From positions 73,123,872-73,187,871 of the forward strand of contig CM043953.1 of the NCBI GenBank assembly GCA_014529385.2: a DNA stretch of 64,000 nucleotides. The letters are read 5' to 3'. This stretch comes from Adiantum capillus-veneris (taxonomy: Eukaryota; Streptophyta; Polypodiopsida; Polypodiales; Pteridaceae). Positions 33,061 to 45,358 of this stretch are shown in pieces. The position numbers and the translations under genes were made by a program. The notes beneath the pieces are model-generated. The model was not told where the DNA came from. It did not search any database and saw only the letters and a list, made by a program, of their open reading frames with translations. Positions within the stretch are counted from its first letter, which is position 1; each line of letters opens with the position of its first letter.

Positions 33061-35442
33061 ATGTCATTTAATCCCCTACCACTGCAAGACATTACTAATA
33101 AGCCAAAACAATATCAATTAAACATTGATTTAGAGCAAGAGTACGTTACTATGCCACTTGGCACATCTAATCCCAATGTTGCAAATTAGCTATGGAACAT
33201 TGGGTGCAAGGCAATCAACTTATGGGTTGATGGCCATATTTACCCAGGCAATCCAATGATCAATGTATCACCGGCCTTTCACAACATCACTGAGCTACTG
33301 TGTTTGATTGGAGACGGAAGAGGTGGACTGTTTGACTATTGTTGGAGATTGTATTCAGATTTCATCAATAAAAGGGAAGCAAGATAACATCTCTTTGCTG
33401 CCTATTTGTCATTGCAAGAGAATTACGTGAAATACATTTAGCAAGTCAGAGAGAAAGCCAACAAGAAGACAAAGCAGCTGAACGATAAGATGGTGAAGCT
33501 TAATAAAAAAGTAAAGGAGCAAAAAATGAAGCAAGAGCATCGATTAGACAATTACGTTCAGCTACAACACACTGCACATAATATGGGTCGGTGAATCAAT
33601 AATCTCACACAGGTTTCATTGGGCTATCACATTTGTAAGTGCAAGAGACACAATATCTATGCTATCTTCAAGTGGTGGAGCTCATGGAACGTATCTGTCA
33701 AACTCGATAAGGATACGGATGCAAGCTTTTGATTTCTTACATTTTTTGTAGGTTGCTATAACTTTATTTCAATATGCAGGAACTTAGTTTGGATGATGAT
33801 GGGAATAAATTTTGATGCTCAAACCATTGGACGTACTCTGCTCCAGCATATCATCAAGCCAAAGGAGTTGGTGGAGCTAATGGATGATCCATCTAATGTT
33901 GGCATTGCTAATGTTTTACACTAGAAGTATTTTAGTGAGCTAAAGAGCATTGTGTCCCATTAGGAGATGATGGAGTTTGTGCAAAAATAAGTTTCAAGGC
34001 CTACAAAGCTTTGTAAAGAATTGTCACACTAGGTCACATGGAAGAAGGTATGTTTAGGTTGCTGCTAACACCTTACAGTGTCAGCATTGCAAAAAAGTGC
34101 ACCAATAATGCAAGCTTGTTGGGTGGATTTCAATATGTGGAGGATGGCATGCCATTAAAAGACAACAAATCCTTCCGCTACAACAAGTTCTACAATGTGT
34201 ATGTTGACTTGTTGAAGCTTTAGAAGTCAATGATTATATTTCATGGGTTAACACAGGAAGAGTGTGATGACAAAGTTATATTTGTAATGAAGCTTGATGA
34301 GTGTTGCATTGTCAAAGGTAAACAACTCAAAGGTCAACGACTCAAAAGGATAAGAGTTACACTGATGAAAAGGGCCTTGGTGGGCATCAATGGTGAGCTA
34401 AATGCCAACGAGAATGGAAACACCTATTTAGGTGTTCAGTCAGAGAATAATATTTGGTGGTTGACAGCTTTCCATCTCCCACATGAGACATAGGAGTCCC
34501 TGAAATGGTATTTCAATCACACCCCAATCATTGATGTCGTTCGACAACAACAAGAAGGACAACAATTGCAAGTTTCAAGTCTAGGTACGTTCCAAGTTGA
34601 GTGGCGTTTGACAAGAGACTTAAAAACTCTCAAGTGTATATTAGGGTGCAAGAAAGGTGCAATGACCCTCTTTCCATGCATTTATTGTTTCCATATTAAA
34701 GTTTCTTTGGCAACTGAGGGCAAGGGTGCAAAGGCCTGCAAGTCAAAGGGCAGTAAGGGTAAGGGTGGCAAAGTTACAGTCAACTCTGTGAAAGGTGTGC
34801 CCACTACATAAACAGTGGGTAAAGCACTACAACAATGGTTTCAAGGTATCCTTAGTTGTAACCAGAGTGTGCCCCCTAATCGAGACATGGACAATCCAAA
34901 TTGGGATCCTATTCTACCAATTCCACTGATAAATGTGCATGTGTGCACCCTTCATGCTCGTCTATAAATTCTTAACAAGTTGCTTATGCTCCATATTAAT
35001 TATGCTTGGAATATGGAGCCCGCAAAAAGAAGAGAAGAGTGTATAAGAGAACTCCAATCTATTTTATTAAGTGTTGGTTTACATGGGGGTGCAATTGAGC
35101 TATCAAAGGACAAGAAGGCATCTGGAAGTATACAGGGTCTTTCTAATAAAATAGGTATGGGTGGTAGTAAAGCTAGGCATTTGCTTTTAGATTATTCTAA
35201 ATCCCAAAGTCCCAACGAGTTTCAATCGTGGAAAAGGGTGTGTGCCGACATTACTACCTACACAGGTAACAATGCAGCCCTAGGAATTCAACGTGCTCAT
35301 GTGTGACAATTTGTAGATGATATTTTTCATCTGCTTGAAAAGGCAAAGCTAACTTGTAATGAGGTATCCACCTTGAAGTTTGTTATCAATAGTTTCACAG
35401 TGCATGCCTGGGGGGACACACATAACACATTACATGTGGGTT
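33061..35442 (+). pseudogene. Decayed long gene of unknown family
   Basis: From ATG 33061 a reading with scattered stops runs about 650 bp (MSFNPLPLQDITNKP; INLWVDGHIYPGNPM; a Lys-rich coiled coil near 33440-33530). After less clear sequence, one other frame is nearly open from 34038 to about 35440 with stops only at 34221, 34491, 34809, 34965 and 35304. Notable blocks are LDECCIVKGKQL, FQVEWRLTRDLKTLKCILG with FPCIYC (near 34590-34695), LHARL near 34950, and FVDDIFHLLEKAKLTCNEV near 35311. I do not recognise the protein. The W-x-DLK-L-G-PCxYC then LHARL arrangement recalls unnamed transposase-like proteins, but this is only an impression. Confidence 0.5.
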
Positions 35443-37071
35443 GAACACTTCGTAGTAAAAAAACATATGTGTTTAAACTAAAGTTTAATTGTTTTTTCAA
35501 CACATTCTTTTTGTACATAGTGCAATTTTTTCTTGACACCTACGGTTCATTGGGCATTTGTAGTAGCCAAGGAATGGAGCACTCACAATGTCAAGAAAAA
35601 GTAGTGTATTAAAAAAATACACGGCATAAAGGTGGAAGGAAAAAGAGCAATGCCCTACACAAGATGTTCAATTGGTTCTATAAAGTTTTAGTGGGGAGAG
35701 AGAGGAAGAAGACTAGAGTGCAAAGAAGTTTGAAAGGCAAAATACGAAAAGTAATTAGCGCGCGACAATCACAATCATATCATGCTTCGAGTGCAAAGGA
35801 TCATCTCCGATGATGGTTGGAGAAAAGGAGGCGGTAGGCATTGGGTTGAAAACAAATAAATTTATGACACTAATCATTTCTACTGTAAACATGCAGTGTA
35901 ATGCCAAGTGATTTGTTGACGTCCCAATCAATGGTCCTGTGGGTCAAGTTTTGCTTACTTTGGAGTTTTTTTCATTCTTATTAGTTTTATTTAAGTTTTT
36001 TCTAAAAACTTTAAGTACTATATAAGCCAAAACACACAACTTGAAGTTATTTTCTTGTTTGCACATTCTAGAAGATTCTCTCAAGCCCAAACGAGCACAC
36101 ACTCATATCTTGCACCACATGGACGATTCACACGAGCAAACCACTTTGCACATCGATGTCACCACCACCACCACCACCACCACCACTCACACTACTGCAA
36201 ATCCGCAACCAACACCTCATGCAAAATCTACGGCTTCAAATCCACATCCTCACACCATAACCCACTTTAGATGCCCAATAGCCTCCTCGACCATCAAATC
36301 CAGATGATCACACCACCATGGGATAGATTTTTGGCGCTCTCAAACCACTAAATCATGCCAACCGCACACCTCTGCCAGATCCCCCACCAATTTCATCTCT
36401 AAACAGACCCACACAAGAAACAAGAGCAAGTAAAGAGAATATTGCGGTCCGCTGTGCAATGAGGAGCCCTTGCCTACTGTCACATCACCTATAGTGCTCA
36501 AACAATCACCAAAACTATGCTACACAAATTTCCCGGCCATTTTTCAATCACTTTTTGGCCGTCGTCCAACCATAACATTCTGACAAACAGAGAATATTCT
36601 GGTGTGAATTCTTGGTTTTTCGAAGAATGGGTTTTCTTACGCTCCATGGCTTCTCCTCATAATGGGGGCTTTACAAATGTGCGTTTTTAAGAATAAAAGT
36701 TACAAGGGGTAAATTAGGCTCCATACTTAACATATACTTTGATTTTTGACATGACCACCACGGAGAAACTATTAGTGTTAGAAGGGTTGATGAAATTGAT
36801 GTCAAACCTCTCAAGCGCATACCAATTGATAACCCAACTCTAGAAGTCTATTGTTGGGAGGACAATAATCTAACAGATTTTTTGTGGACAGCTCATGCAA
36901 AACCAGGGCAATTAACACCCTTGAAGATCATGTACATTTTTAAGATAATGGAGAAAAGGTGAAACAAACCTTCCTGTACACCTCTTTAGGGATTTCAATA
37001 ACCAAAACTTTGTTATGATGACTCCAAAAGAAGCTGAACAAACCAAACATTAGGGCTACTTAATCAGAGAT
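35443..37071 (+). other. Mostly non-coding stretch with TATA-like site and (CAC)n
   Basis: No supported gene. TACTATATAAGCC at 36016-36028 looks like a TATA box. A (CAC)n tract at about 36158-36186 produces a His/Thr-rich artefact frame. The TATA box placed before a gag relic (37323) could mark an old LTR, but no second LTR or primer site is seen. Confidence 0.35.
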
Positions 37072-37860
37072 ATGATCATGGGCATGGGACCTAATGTTGA
37101 CCAAGAGTCTGGACCGACAAAAAGATCTTTTGGTAGCATAGCCAATCAATGGGACAGTATAGCCCAAGGAGCCCACCTCAATGACAAGAATTGGGTGAGA
37201 GGTGCAGAAACCACCGAGGAAGATTGGATGACATTAGGACTAGAAGAGGGCCAAATGGATCACCACTACCAAGCAATGGGTTTGAAGCTTAGATAGAGGA
37301 CCACCAACCAATAGAGCGGGTATTGAAAATAATCAGAGAGTCAAACCAATTGATTTTCAAGAAATACAATGGATTTGGGGATCTAGACGACCATTTAGTG
37401 GGCTTTGTGCAAGCACTAAGAGTGAAAAGAATATTGAACTTCCAAATTCAAATCAAAGGATTTAGAATAACCCTAGAAAGTAAGGCTTTGACATGGTTTC
37501 AGACCATACCTCCTGGATCCATTACTAAATTGCCAACATTGGCTAAAAGATCTTTTGTTGTTTGTTCAAAGATGAAAATCAAGCATAGTATAGTAGCACA
37601 AATATATAGTTTCAAGCAAAAACAAGGAGATTCTGTAAGGAATTGTGTAAGTAGAATGAGACAATACATCATCTAGAGTTAATAATTTCAACCAAGGAGA
37701 GGCTTGTCTCATTTTTCCTTGAAGGCTTACTCAAAAAGGTGATGCATGCTATATTGTATAGCAAGAAACACACCATGCTATCATGCCGCTCCGCTTCCAT
37801 GATGGAAAAAAGAGCAAAGATTGCAAGTTAAGCTTCTTTGAAGCCTACACATTTACTAAG
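37072..37860 (+). pseudogene. Ty3/gypsy Gag capsid relic
   Basis: The frame at 37323-37676 matches the retrotransposon Gag pattern: FKKYNGFGDLDDHLVGF, a central GFRITLESKALTWFQTIPP, then a Gln/Ser-containing QKQGDSVRNCVSRMRQ block. This corresponds to the usual F-G-DP-hL, L-x-G-x-A-x-x-WF, PPGSI and S-hR-x-x-V-x-R positions. It ends at TAG 37674-37676. Sequence before and after in other frames may be the rest of gag. It is not the same family as the inner gypsy gag. Confidence 0.65.
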
Positions 37861-38657
37861 CAGTGATGAGGGCTTGTTAACATGCCAAATTTTATGGATA
37901 GTGTATGCCAGATGAGGTTTTAGAGGTCCAACAGATGCCTCGATGATGCTAAAAAGAAGTATGTTTGAGGTGATCACAGATGGGAGATTATGATCTAGAA
38001 CTGCAGTGCTTGAAGTACTCTACCGGCCTGTCTTTATGGCTCGTCGATTGGAGGTACGGTGAAAAAGTTATGGCAGTTTGAAGTTTAAGTTGATGCAGAT
38101 CCGTACCGGATTGGGCAAGTGCAACTGAAGGATTAGAGATGAAGTGAATGCATGGGCCGAAAGTGCTCACTTTGTGGAGCGCGTTGGTATTATCAGATCA
38201 GTGATTGGAGTTTCGGTTACCAAGATATTGGCCGTTAAAGATTCACCAGGGGCCGATTCCGTACTAGTCTGTCCGCTCAGTCGGTGTTCCATCTAGGAGT
38301 TTTGAGGCTTAGCAGGGTTTGTATGCATTCTATGCAGCTTGAGATTTATAGCTTGCCAATCGGAGTCCGGAGCTGTAAGATATTAATGTTTGAAGTCGGT
38401 GACAACGACCGATGATGAGGTACCATATGACTTTTGGCAGGTTTCGCAACCTCAGTTAGTGGGCCTACAAAGTTTGGGACAATGATTTTACAGTTCTTGA
38501 TGAGTTACTTGTCCAAAATATCGTCTCCTATTGTGTGAAACCATGTCGAGTCGGAGAACAAAAGTTGTGCTCTGCAGTGCTTGAGCTGGTGCAATGCCCG
38601 GGTTAAAGTGTTTGCCCAAAGTGGTGCCCTTTGAGGGCCACCCACCCCTGAACCATA
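37861..38657. other. No recognisable feature
   Basis: About 0.8 kb of moderate GC without a convincing frame, RNA or repeat. Confidence 0.5.
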
Positions 38658-38906
38658 AGGTTATTGGCCGCCAAGGGAGGCCGCCCAATGGAGAAAGATG
38701 CCGTACTAGGCAGTGATTTGGTCGATATGTATGCTAAATGTGGTGCCTTGGCTGATATGTATACCAAACGTGGTGCCTTACATGGAGTGCCTAGCATTGC
38801 CTTAGCCGACATGTGTACCGAATATGATGCCTTCTTTTTGCGGAGCAAATCCCTAGTAGATGTATATATGCCAAGTGTGGTGCCACTACATGGCTGCCCA
38901 CTATGA
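38658..38906 (+). pseudogene. PPR-like repeat remnant
   Basis: One frame reads a stretch with DLVDMYAKCGALADMYTKRG. LVDMYAKCGAL is the signature of plant PLS-type pentatricopeptide repeats, which bind organellar RNA. Degraded echoes follow: LADMYTKRGAL, LADMCTEYDAF and LVDVYMPSVVPL, each preceded by GCC/GTC-GAT-ATGT-type DNA. The units are much closer together than the usual 35 residues and have lost the rest of the repeat, so this is a rearranged fragment, not a working gene. It ends at TGA 38904-38906. Confidence 0.5.
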
Positions 38907-39478
38907 AGCCAAGGCCACCCAAAGCTAAAGAAAAGGCTGCCCATTATATTAAATAAGGGCTTTTTAGTGTGGACTGGGGGGAAAATAAGGAGAAACATGG
39001 CGTGGCAGTGAGCAGGGATGCAGGAGAGAGGGTGATGAGCTCGCACGAGTCGCTATGGTGCTCATACGAGGTCAGTCATGTGACCGAAAATCCTCAGCTT
39101 GCCATGGCGCTCCCTTTCGGAGCCTATCTCAGCCACTTTCACGCGCTCGACATCCACAATTGCCATGTCATCAAGAAGTGTCATGCCCCTAGCAACGATG
39201 GCGCCATTGTTGCTTAGGGGGAGGGGATTTTTTAAAAAGAGGATAAGAAGGGTAACGTGAAGGGAGATAAGGGAATTGAAGGAGAGCTGAGCAAGGCGAA
39301 GAGGGGAAAATGGGAGAAGGGAGACGAAGGAAGTAGTGGCGTCGGAGCTTGGGAAGGCAAGAAGGAGGCTGGCAAGGCGAGGAGAAAGGTATTGAGCATA
39401 GGCAAAGAAAGCAAGGCTTTGGCGAAGGCGAGTCGGAGCTCGGCTTGGCAAGGAAGCATCTCTCTCTCACTCTCACTC

Positions 39479-39519
<41 letters not shown>

Positions 39520-39753
39520 CTCTCGACCTTGGTGAAGCAAGGAAGGCAGAGAAGAAGAAGCTCGAGAAGTTCTCTCTCTCTTTCTCTCTCATTGTCAGCA
39601 CATGAGGCTAGCTAGGTCTATCTCTCACTCAAATAGAGAGATCTGTCTTTCTCTTGTCCTCGACCTCAACCAAGCTCGGCAAGAGTACAAGGGAGCTCAA
39701 CAAGGTAACGAGTTGGAGCTCAGCAAGCAAAGGGAAGCAAGTTTAGATGTTGG
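38907..39753. other. GA/CT-rich noncoding stretch
   Basis: Purine-rich sequence (39240-39400) and (CT)n at about 39479-39517 and 39570-39595. The frames present are low-complexity. No gene supported. Confidence 0.5.
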
Positions 39754-39881
39754 AATCGGCAAGCAATGGATATGAGTTTGAGATTAATCGGCAAGCAATG
39801 GATAGAAGTTTGAAATTAATCGGCAAGCAATGGATAGAAGTTTGAGCTTAATCAACAAGCAAGGGATAGGAGTCTGAGGTG
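39754..39881 (+). repeat. 32-bp tandem repeat, four copies
   Basis: Units start at 39754, 39786, 39818 and 39850. Each begins AATCGGCAAGCAATGGATA (the last is AATCAACAAGCAAGGGATA) and ends in a GTTTGA-rich segment. The first three are nearly identical. Confidence 0.85.
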
Positions 39882-41291
39882 TGAAGCAGCACAAGCATAT
39901 TTTTTAATCCTATCGAATACACAAGCCTATGTGCCATCCATGCAAATCAAATAATGATTTAAGCAAAAGAATGCAACTTTCCCACCGCTTGTCCCATCAA
40001 CGTGACTAGCTAGTGGAATGTACTTTTGTATTGTTAAGAAAGAGCTTTAGCCTATGAATCGCCTCTTATGAGATGATGACGAGTCTTCACATGAGTAAAC
40101 ATAGATCACAAGAGCCCAAATCAACCTCTACATTCATGGGTTGACCCCTCATTTTAGAAGTATACGTGGAGATACTACTAGAGAGATGAAGTACTTGATT
40201 GTGCTAGCCCTAAATGCCTAGCTCATGGCTATCACATAAGCCTTTGTATACACTTGCAATAATCTACTCATCTAGTTTTTGAGTCAAGTTCATTGAGGCC
40301 TTATTGTGCAAGTAGTCTCTCTTTATGAGACTATGAATGCGTACTTGCTTTATCCCCCCTAATCTATCAAAGGTATCCAAGCCTAAAGAAGTGTTCACCT
40401 CTTGCTTATTAGATTTGTTAATCAATTCACTCTAGTAATCAAATTCCTAATCATCTCTGAGAGTAAAAAAGCATCTTTTGAGTTTCAAAAGAAGGATACA
40501 AAAAAGTTTGAAGGTTGGATAAGGCAGCCATTGCCTCTTTCTGAGTAAGAACAAAAGTTTTTATTCATTCATGAGTACCAAAACCCAAAAAACTATTAAG
40601 TTTTTAACTAGATCTAGGGTTCAAGTGGTAGTAGAGGGATGAATTCAATATTTATTTTTATATTTAAAGATGCCAGATAATAGGAATGTTAGGCAAAACA
40701 ATGCCATAGGATCTTCTTAATCCAATCACTGCAAAGCTTTACTAAAAATCAAGATACTTAAAAATCATAAAATCTGAGTTTAAACAACCAATTGAGTGAC
40801 TCAACAAGCCCATGGAGAAAATCTGTATAGGCAAGATCTCAAAGTATAGCTAAGAATTTACCTAAGCTAAGCATATACAAGGCAAAGTGAGCTTTAACTA
40901 GGGTTAAATTTTGTCCTAGAGTGGTAAACCAAAGTATCACATATCACCCCACATGTTTTCCAACTCATTAGACCCTTAGACATACAAATGTGCCAATAAA
41001 TGCCAGTGAGTCAACAAACGTGCTGTCACCCTTTCTTCTTCATACTCTATCAAGATAAAAACCCTAAAGTTATTTTGTTTGAACTAAAACCAAATATGCC
41101 ATCTTCTTAGGAGATGAAAGTATGGGTAGTATTTCCATAAAATTTTTAAGGTAAGGACCCATTAGCAAGTCACCCTTATCCTTTCGTATGATATTGAGCC
41201 AAATCCAATGCTACGAAAATTAAACCATGCAATCCCCCTGTCTCATTATAAATGAGTGAAACAAATCACCACCGTTGAAAAAAGAAATCAT
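39882..41291. other. A/T-rich noncoding stretch
   Basis: 1.4 kb without a supported frame, RNA or repeat. Confidence 0.5.
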
Positions 41292-41311
41292 GCTTAATGC
41301 ACTTCTCTCTC

Positions 41312-42630
41312 TTTTTTTTTTTTTTCAAAACTCACAATGGTGAGTGGATTATATTAACAAAAACCAAACAATTACATTCCTGTCATGCTCATGACGAGCC
41401 ATGACCACTTCAACGGATCCTAAATACATCGGTTGATGGCAGAGCCACCTTTTGACCATAGATGAGCCCACACATTCACCTTTGCACATCCGTTAATGTG
41501 GCCCCCAGGGTCCTGTTCCACTCATCTGAGTTCCTTTGCTTTCCAATGGCGATGATCCTTACCCTGCTTTCTTGGACTATCTCCACGAACTTAGGTATCT
41601 CTAGGGAGTTCTTGAAGATCCGACTATTCCTTGTCTTCTAAATGTGTTTAAAGTAGCAATACCTCACAATTTTTGTAGCAATGAGCAGTGCATGGCTTTT
41701 GAATGTCTTCCATCCCAAGAAGAGATTGTTCTTAAAAAAAACTATTTTGCAGGTCTTTTGGACCCATTTGCAGATCTTGCCTGCAAGACCACAGATTGCC
41801 GGACACCCCTGAACACATGAGAAAGGTCGTCACAAGCTGTTTTACATTGCGAGCATCTATCTGGACCAATCCCCCTAGCAAGGAACTTCACTCTAGTTGG
41901 CACGTCTCCCCATAGCACCTTCCATAAGAAGACCTTCATCCTATTCGGCCATTGAGGGCACCAAATGTTCTTGACGATCGTTTTCCACCTTGACACTAGC
42001 CAATTTTTTTCCCATTGTTTATTGAGCGGGGAGAACCAATCCTATGATTCCATAAGAGGGAGATACACACCCTCTCTTTGGGGTTTTAGTAACTGTCTAT
42101 TCACATGCTAGTGCCAAGCTTTCCACTGGAGCTTGGATTCACAGTTCGGCAAATACCACATAGTGAGTTGTTTAAGGGCTCTACTGACCAACAATCTTTC
42201 TATCCCACTGAGGCTAAACTCAAAGGCAAGTTGATCAGTTCCTTTCCAACAACCTTTGTTGTAGTCGCATAATTGGCCTATACGCCTAATAACTTTGTTA
42301 TTAACCTTCCTGGCAACCTCCCTCCAAAAAGGGGTTAGAAGGGCGCCTCCAACCTTGGATAGCCAAGGGGACCAATGAGATATAGAGTTGTGGAAGTACC
42401 TAGCCAACTCTCCCCATTCCAAAGACCCCTTTGCTTTGTTTCATTTTTGAGTGAGCTCACTTGTCATATCCCCAAGTTTCAATATGGCTCATTGTGGGAC
42501 CAACAACTTGTCGTTCACCTCGATCCCTTTCCACTGTCCACCTTGCAAGCATATTCTTGAGTTTTCCATCATATCCTTAGCCATAATGGCCCAAGCTTGG
42601 TGTTCCTTAGCAAGGGCTACCACAAACTTT
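41312..42630 (-). mobile_element. 5'-truncated LINE insertion, antisense, with poly-A tail and target duplication
   Basis: On the minus strand the sequence ends in a poly-A (T14 at 41312-41325 on the plus strand). It is flanked by GCTTAATGCACTTCTCT (41292-41308) and GCTTAATACACTTCTCT (42631-42647), a 17-bp duplication with one mismatch. It contains only the LINE C-terminal region. WGELARYFHNSISHWSPWL lies near 42360-42415. The zf-RVT-like block NIWCPQWPNRMKVFLWKVLW with CSQCKTACDDLSH lies near 41850-41970. It is the same family as 27110-28915. Stops at 42107 and elsewhere show decay. This is textbook target-primed reverse transcription. Confidence 0.88.
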
Positions 42631-42647
42631 GCTTAATACACTTCTCT

Positions 42648-43380
42648 TCTATCCATGCAAGAGAAGTGAGACCAAAATAAAAAATATGTCACGTTGGTCA
42701 CCATTACCCTTTCCATTGATCTCAAAAATAGGATTTGGAAGCCAACCTCAATGCAAAAAAAGAACGGTGCAATCCCATGTCACTTTAAGAACGACTGAGG
42801 CACATCATTGTCTAAGTTCATCTCATTAATTAATTTCCATAATGTCCATGCATGATGATTCCTTTGGAATCATGAACTCGAAAGCAAAAGTCGCTTTCCA
42901 CGTCAGAGACCCCTCGTCCCTTGCACCTCCTCCGTGGTCGCCATGGAGCTCGAAGGATCCTGATCGCTGCCTTGAAACCCCCCCCTCTTTTTCCTTCTCC
43001 CCTCGCCGACCATGGCCCAAGCCCGTAGTAGAGTGCAGGCCATAAGCTCACGACCCCTCCACGTTGGTTGCCTCTCCCACTTCACTCGGCTCTGCATCCC
43101 CTGAGTCGCGAGGTCTCTGCAGCTCCAGAGTGTAGTAGCTCGCCAGCTGAAGCCCTTGTTGTTGCCTTTCCTGCCTCGTGCGAGAAGGAGATTTCCATAT
43201 ACTTCACCTCCTGAGCTCGCTCTGCAACCTGCCCTCCAGCGATCACCCTTTCCATCACTGCTACACACGATAGCAATGGGCACACAACCAATTGTAGCAT
43301 GCAGGCCCTTTGGATGCATTCTCTCTACTCTGCATGCAACATAGGGAGTTCTCGATAGACATTGAATCTCTTGTCTATGC
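42648..43380. other. No recognisable feature
   Basis: Locally GC-rich at about 42900-43340 with overlapping short frames on both strands. None shows a known motif. Confidence 0.45.
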
Positions 43381-43762
43381 TATCATAATAACTAATATCT
43401 AATTCTCCTAAATGATTTTGTCATGTTCAACTGATCATTTAATATGGGGAAATACCAGGGGAGAAAAAGCTAGAATATTGTTGAAGCTGACAGACCGGCC
43501 ACAGTAGGGATCCAAAGGAGGGAAAATAGGGATCCAAAGAAGGGGCCATCTGCAAAAGAGCAATGTGCAAACAATGGGCTTCAAAGACCCTAAGGTTCAA
43601 CCCATTAAGACTTCCAAAATGCTAAGGTTCCAAATTCAAAGGTTAGATCCAATGGTCAAACTCTAGGTTATATTGAATGCTTATGTGAAGACCAAAAAGT
43701 CTTCACATATCCCTAGATAGGAGGGGGCGATCCCTTTTAGTAGGGGATGAGAGAGAGAGAGA

Positions 43763-43850
<88 letters not shown>

Positions 43851-44942
43851 AGCAAGCTCCCCTTACACAAAGGGAATAGGGAACACATGTCAGCTCCCTA
43901 GCCTAGTTGCCCCCAAGGTGCATTCAAATCCTATTGGATGGCCATAGAGGTGGACCAATGAGAATTAGACTAGAGTACATTTAGTTTAATTCATTTTAAA
44001 ACACTTGATAAAGGAACCAATAGAAATTAAGCTCTCTAGAAGACTATTGGACAGTCTCCCAAGGGGTCCAATGAGCATTCAACAGCCCAATGGCTTGCCT
44101 GATTCCTATTGGCCAAAAGACTAAAGGGTCCACTGAGAGTTTAATTGCATTGATTAATTACTAAAGCTCTCACAAAAGGGTCGACCAAGAGAGAGAGGGG
44201 GATGATTTTGGCAAGGCATTAACTCACACAACCTCACACAATCTCATGTGTGAAGAAAAGAAGACCCTCTCTCCTTCTCAAGCTTTAATGGAAAGCTCAT
44301 CACCTACTCCAAGCTTGTGAGAAGGGAGGCCTACACCAACAACTCTTGGCTTTGTGATGCAAATCCAACCAAGAGCCAAGCTCCAATGCATGCTCATCTC
44401 CTCTACCATGCTAATTACTAAGCTATGCTAAGCTATTATGAGTGATTATGTGAGGAGATATACTTCTTCTCGTAAGAATACTCCTTCTTCCTCTCGATCT
44501 ACTCTCATACCCCGCTAGCTCTCACCATCTTCAAAGGTGTGTGAGATCTTGGGTCTGAGACCGCGAGGGAATTGATGTTGTGTTTTACAAGTGTTAGCTT
44601 GGTGCTTGAAGCTTCCATCTTCGTTGCACCAGAAAGTTATTGAAGGAACACAAAGTATTGTATTGTAAAATGTCTCCCTTCACGGGGGAAACCTATAATA
44701 CAAAGCCTTTTGGAGGGGGGACCGGTTGCATGAAAATCCGGCCCTCAATTGTTGTCAATAGCTTAATTTCTCTCTCTTTTTGAAGTATTGTTCATGCCTA
44801 TCTAACTAGGTGTTATGTTTTTTGTTGCTCTCTCCATCCAAGCACTCTTGCTATGCTCATTAGGAATCTATTCTAATGAAATTCTCACTAAGTATATGCT
44901 ATTTTCCACTACTCACAAGTTACTAGGCCATTAAATATTACA
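43381..44942 (+). repeat. Chromo-1 5' LTR
   Basis: 1562 bp, from CATAATAACTAATATC to ATATTACA just before the primer site. It contains (CA)n at about 43764-43847 in place of the five CA units found in the 3' LTR. The intact empty site CAAGCTCCA at 44377-44385 is the place where the 3' LTR was invaded. Confidence 0.88.
43764..43847 (+). repeat. (CA)n microsatellite inside the LTR
   Basis: About 42 CA units, preceded by (GA)5. The same LTR position holds about 5 units at 51030-51039 and a (CA)n(CT)n compound at 60122-60271. Confidence 0.95.
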
Positions 44943-44943
44943 T

Positions 44944-44955
44944 TGGTATCAGAGC
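44944..44955 (+). other. Chromo-1 primer binding site (initiator Met tRNA)
   Basis: TGGTATCAGAGC, one base after the LTR end. Confidence 0.9.
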
Positions 44956-45358
44956 ACAAGGTTTCTCTTTTCTTTCTCAAGAAGGGCGATCCTCAAGCTA
45001 ATTATAAATGGTTGGAATTATTAATTGCAAATTGAGTAAGTAGAACAGGGATTTTTCAGCCTTGCAATGCGCGCATGCTTCATGCAGATAACGGGGCATC
45101 ACCGTCGAGAGCTCTGGTCTTAATAGTGGAGTCCTACGGAGCTTGCCTACGGATTAACCACTATTGAACTATCAGAAGCTTGACAGGAGTTGGTACTGTT
45201 TTGGTGTTGAAAGACCCTCTCTTCTATTCCTTGCAATTAATGATATTCGAGCCACAGGTACAGGAGCTTGAGTGCTTTTCTAAAGGGGTTAAGGGGAGTA
45301 GCAACTAGGGCTTGAAGTGCCAAAGTACACCTAAAAATTACACCTAAAAGTTGTTAGA

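Noticed and set aside
36041-36307. His/Thr-rich frame (possible metal-binding peptide)
   Set aside because: Produced by a (CAC)n tract; flanks show no gene structure.
39754-39881. CRISPR-like array
   Set aside because: Units are contiguous with no unique spacers, and the context is a plant nuclear genome.
42842-43319. Overlapping frames in a GC-rich patch (possible host exon)
   Set aside because: No recognisable domain, and frames open on both strands are expected at this base composition.
43764-43847. (CA)n as a functional Z-DNA or recombination signal
   Set aside because: Length varies freely between LTR copies, so drift by slippage is enough.
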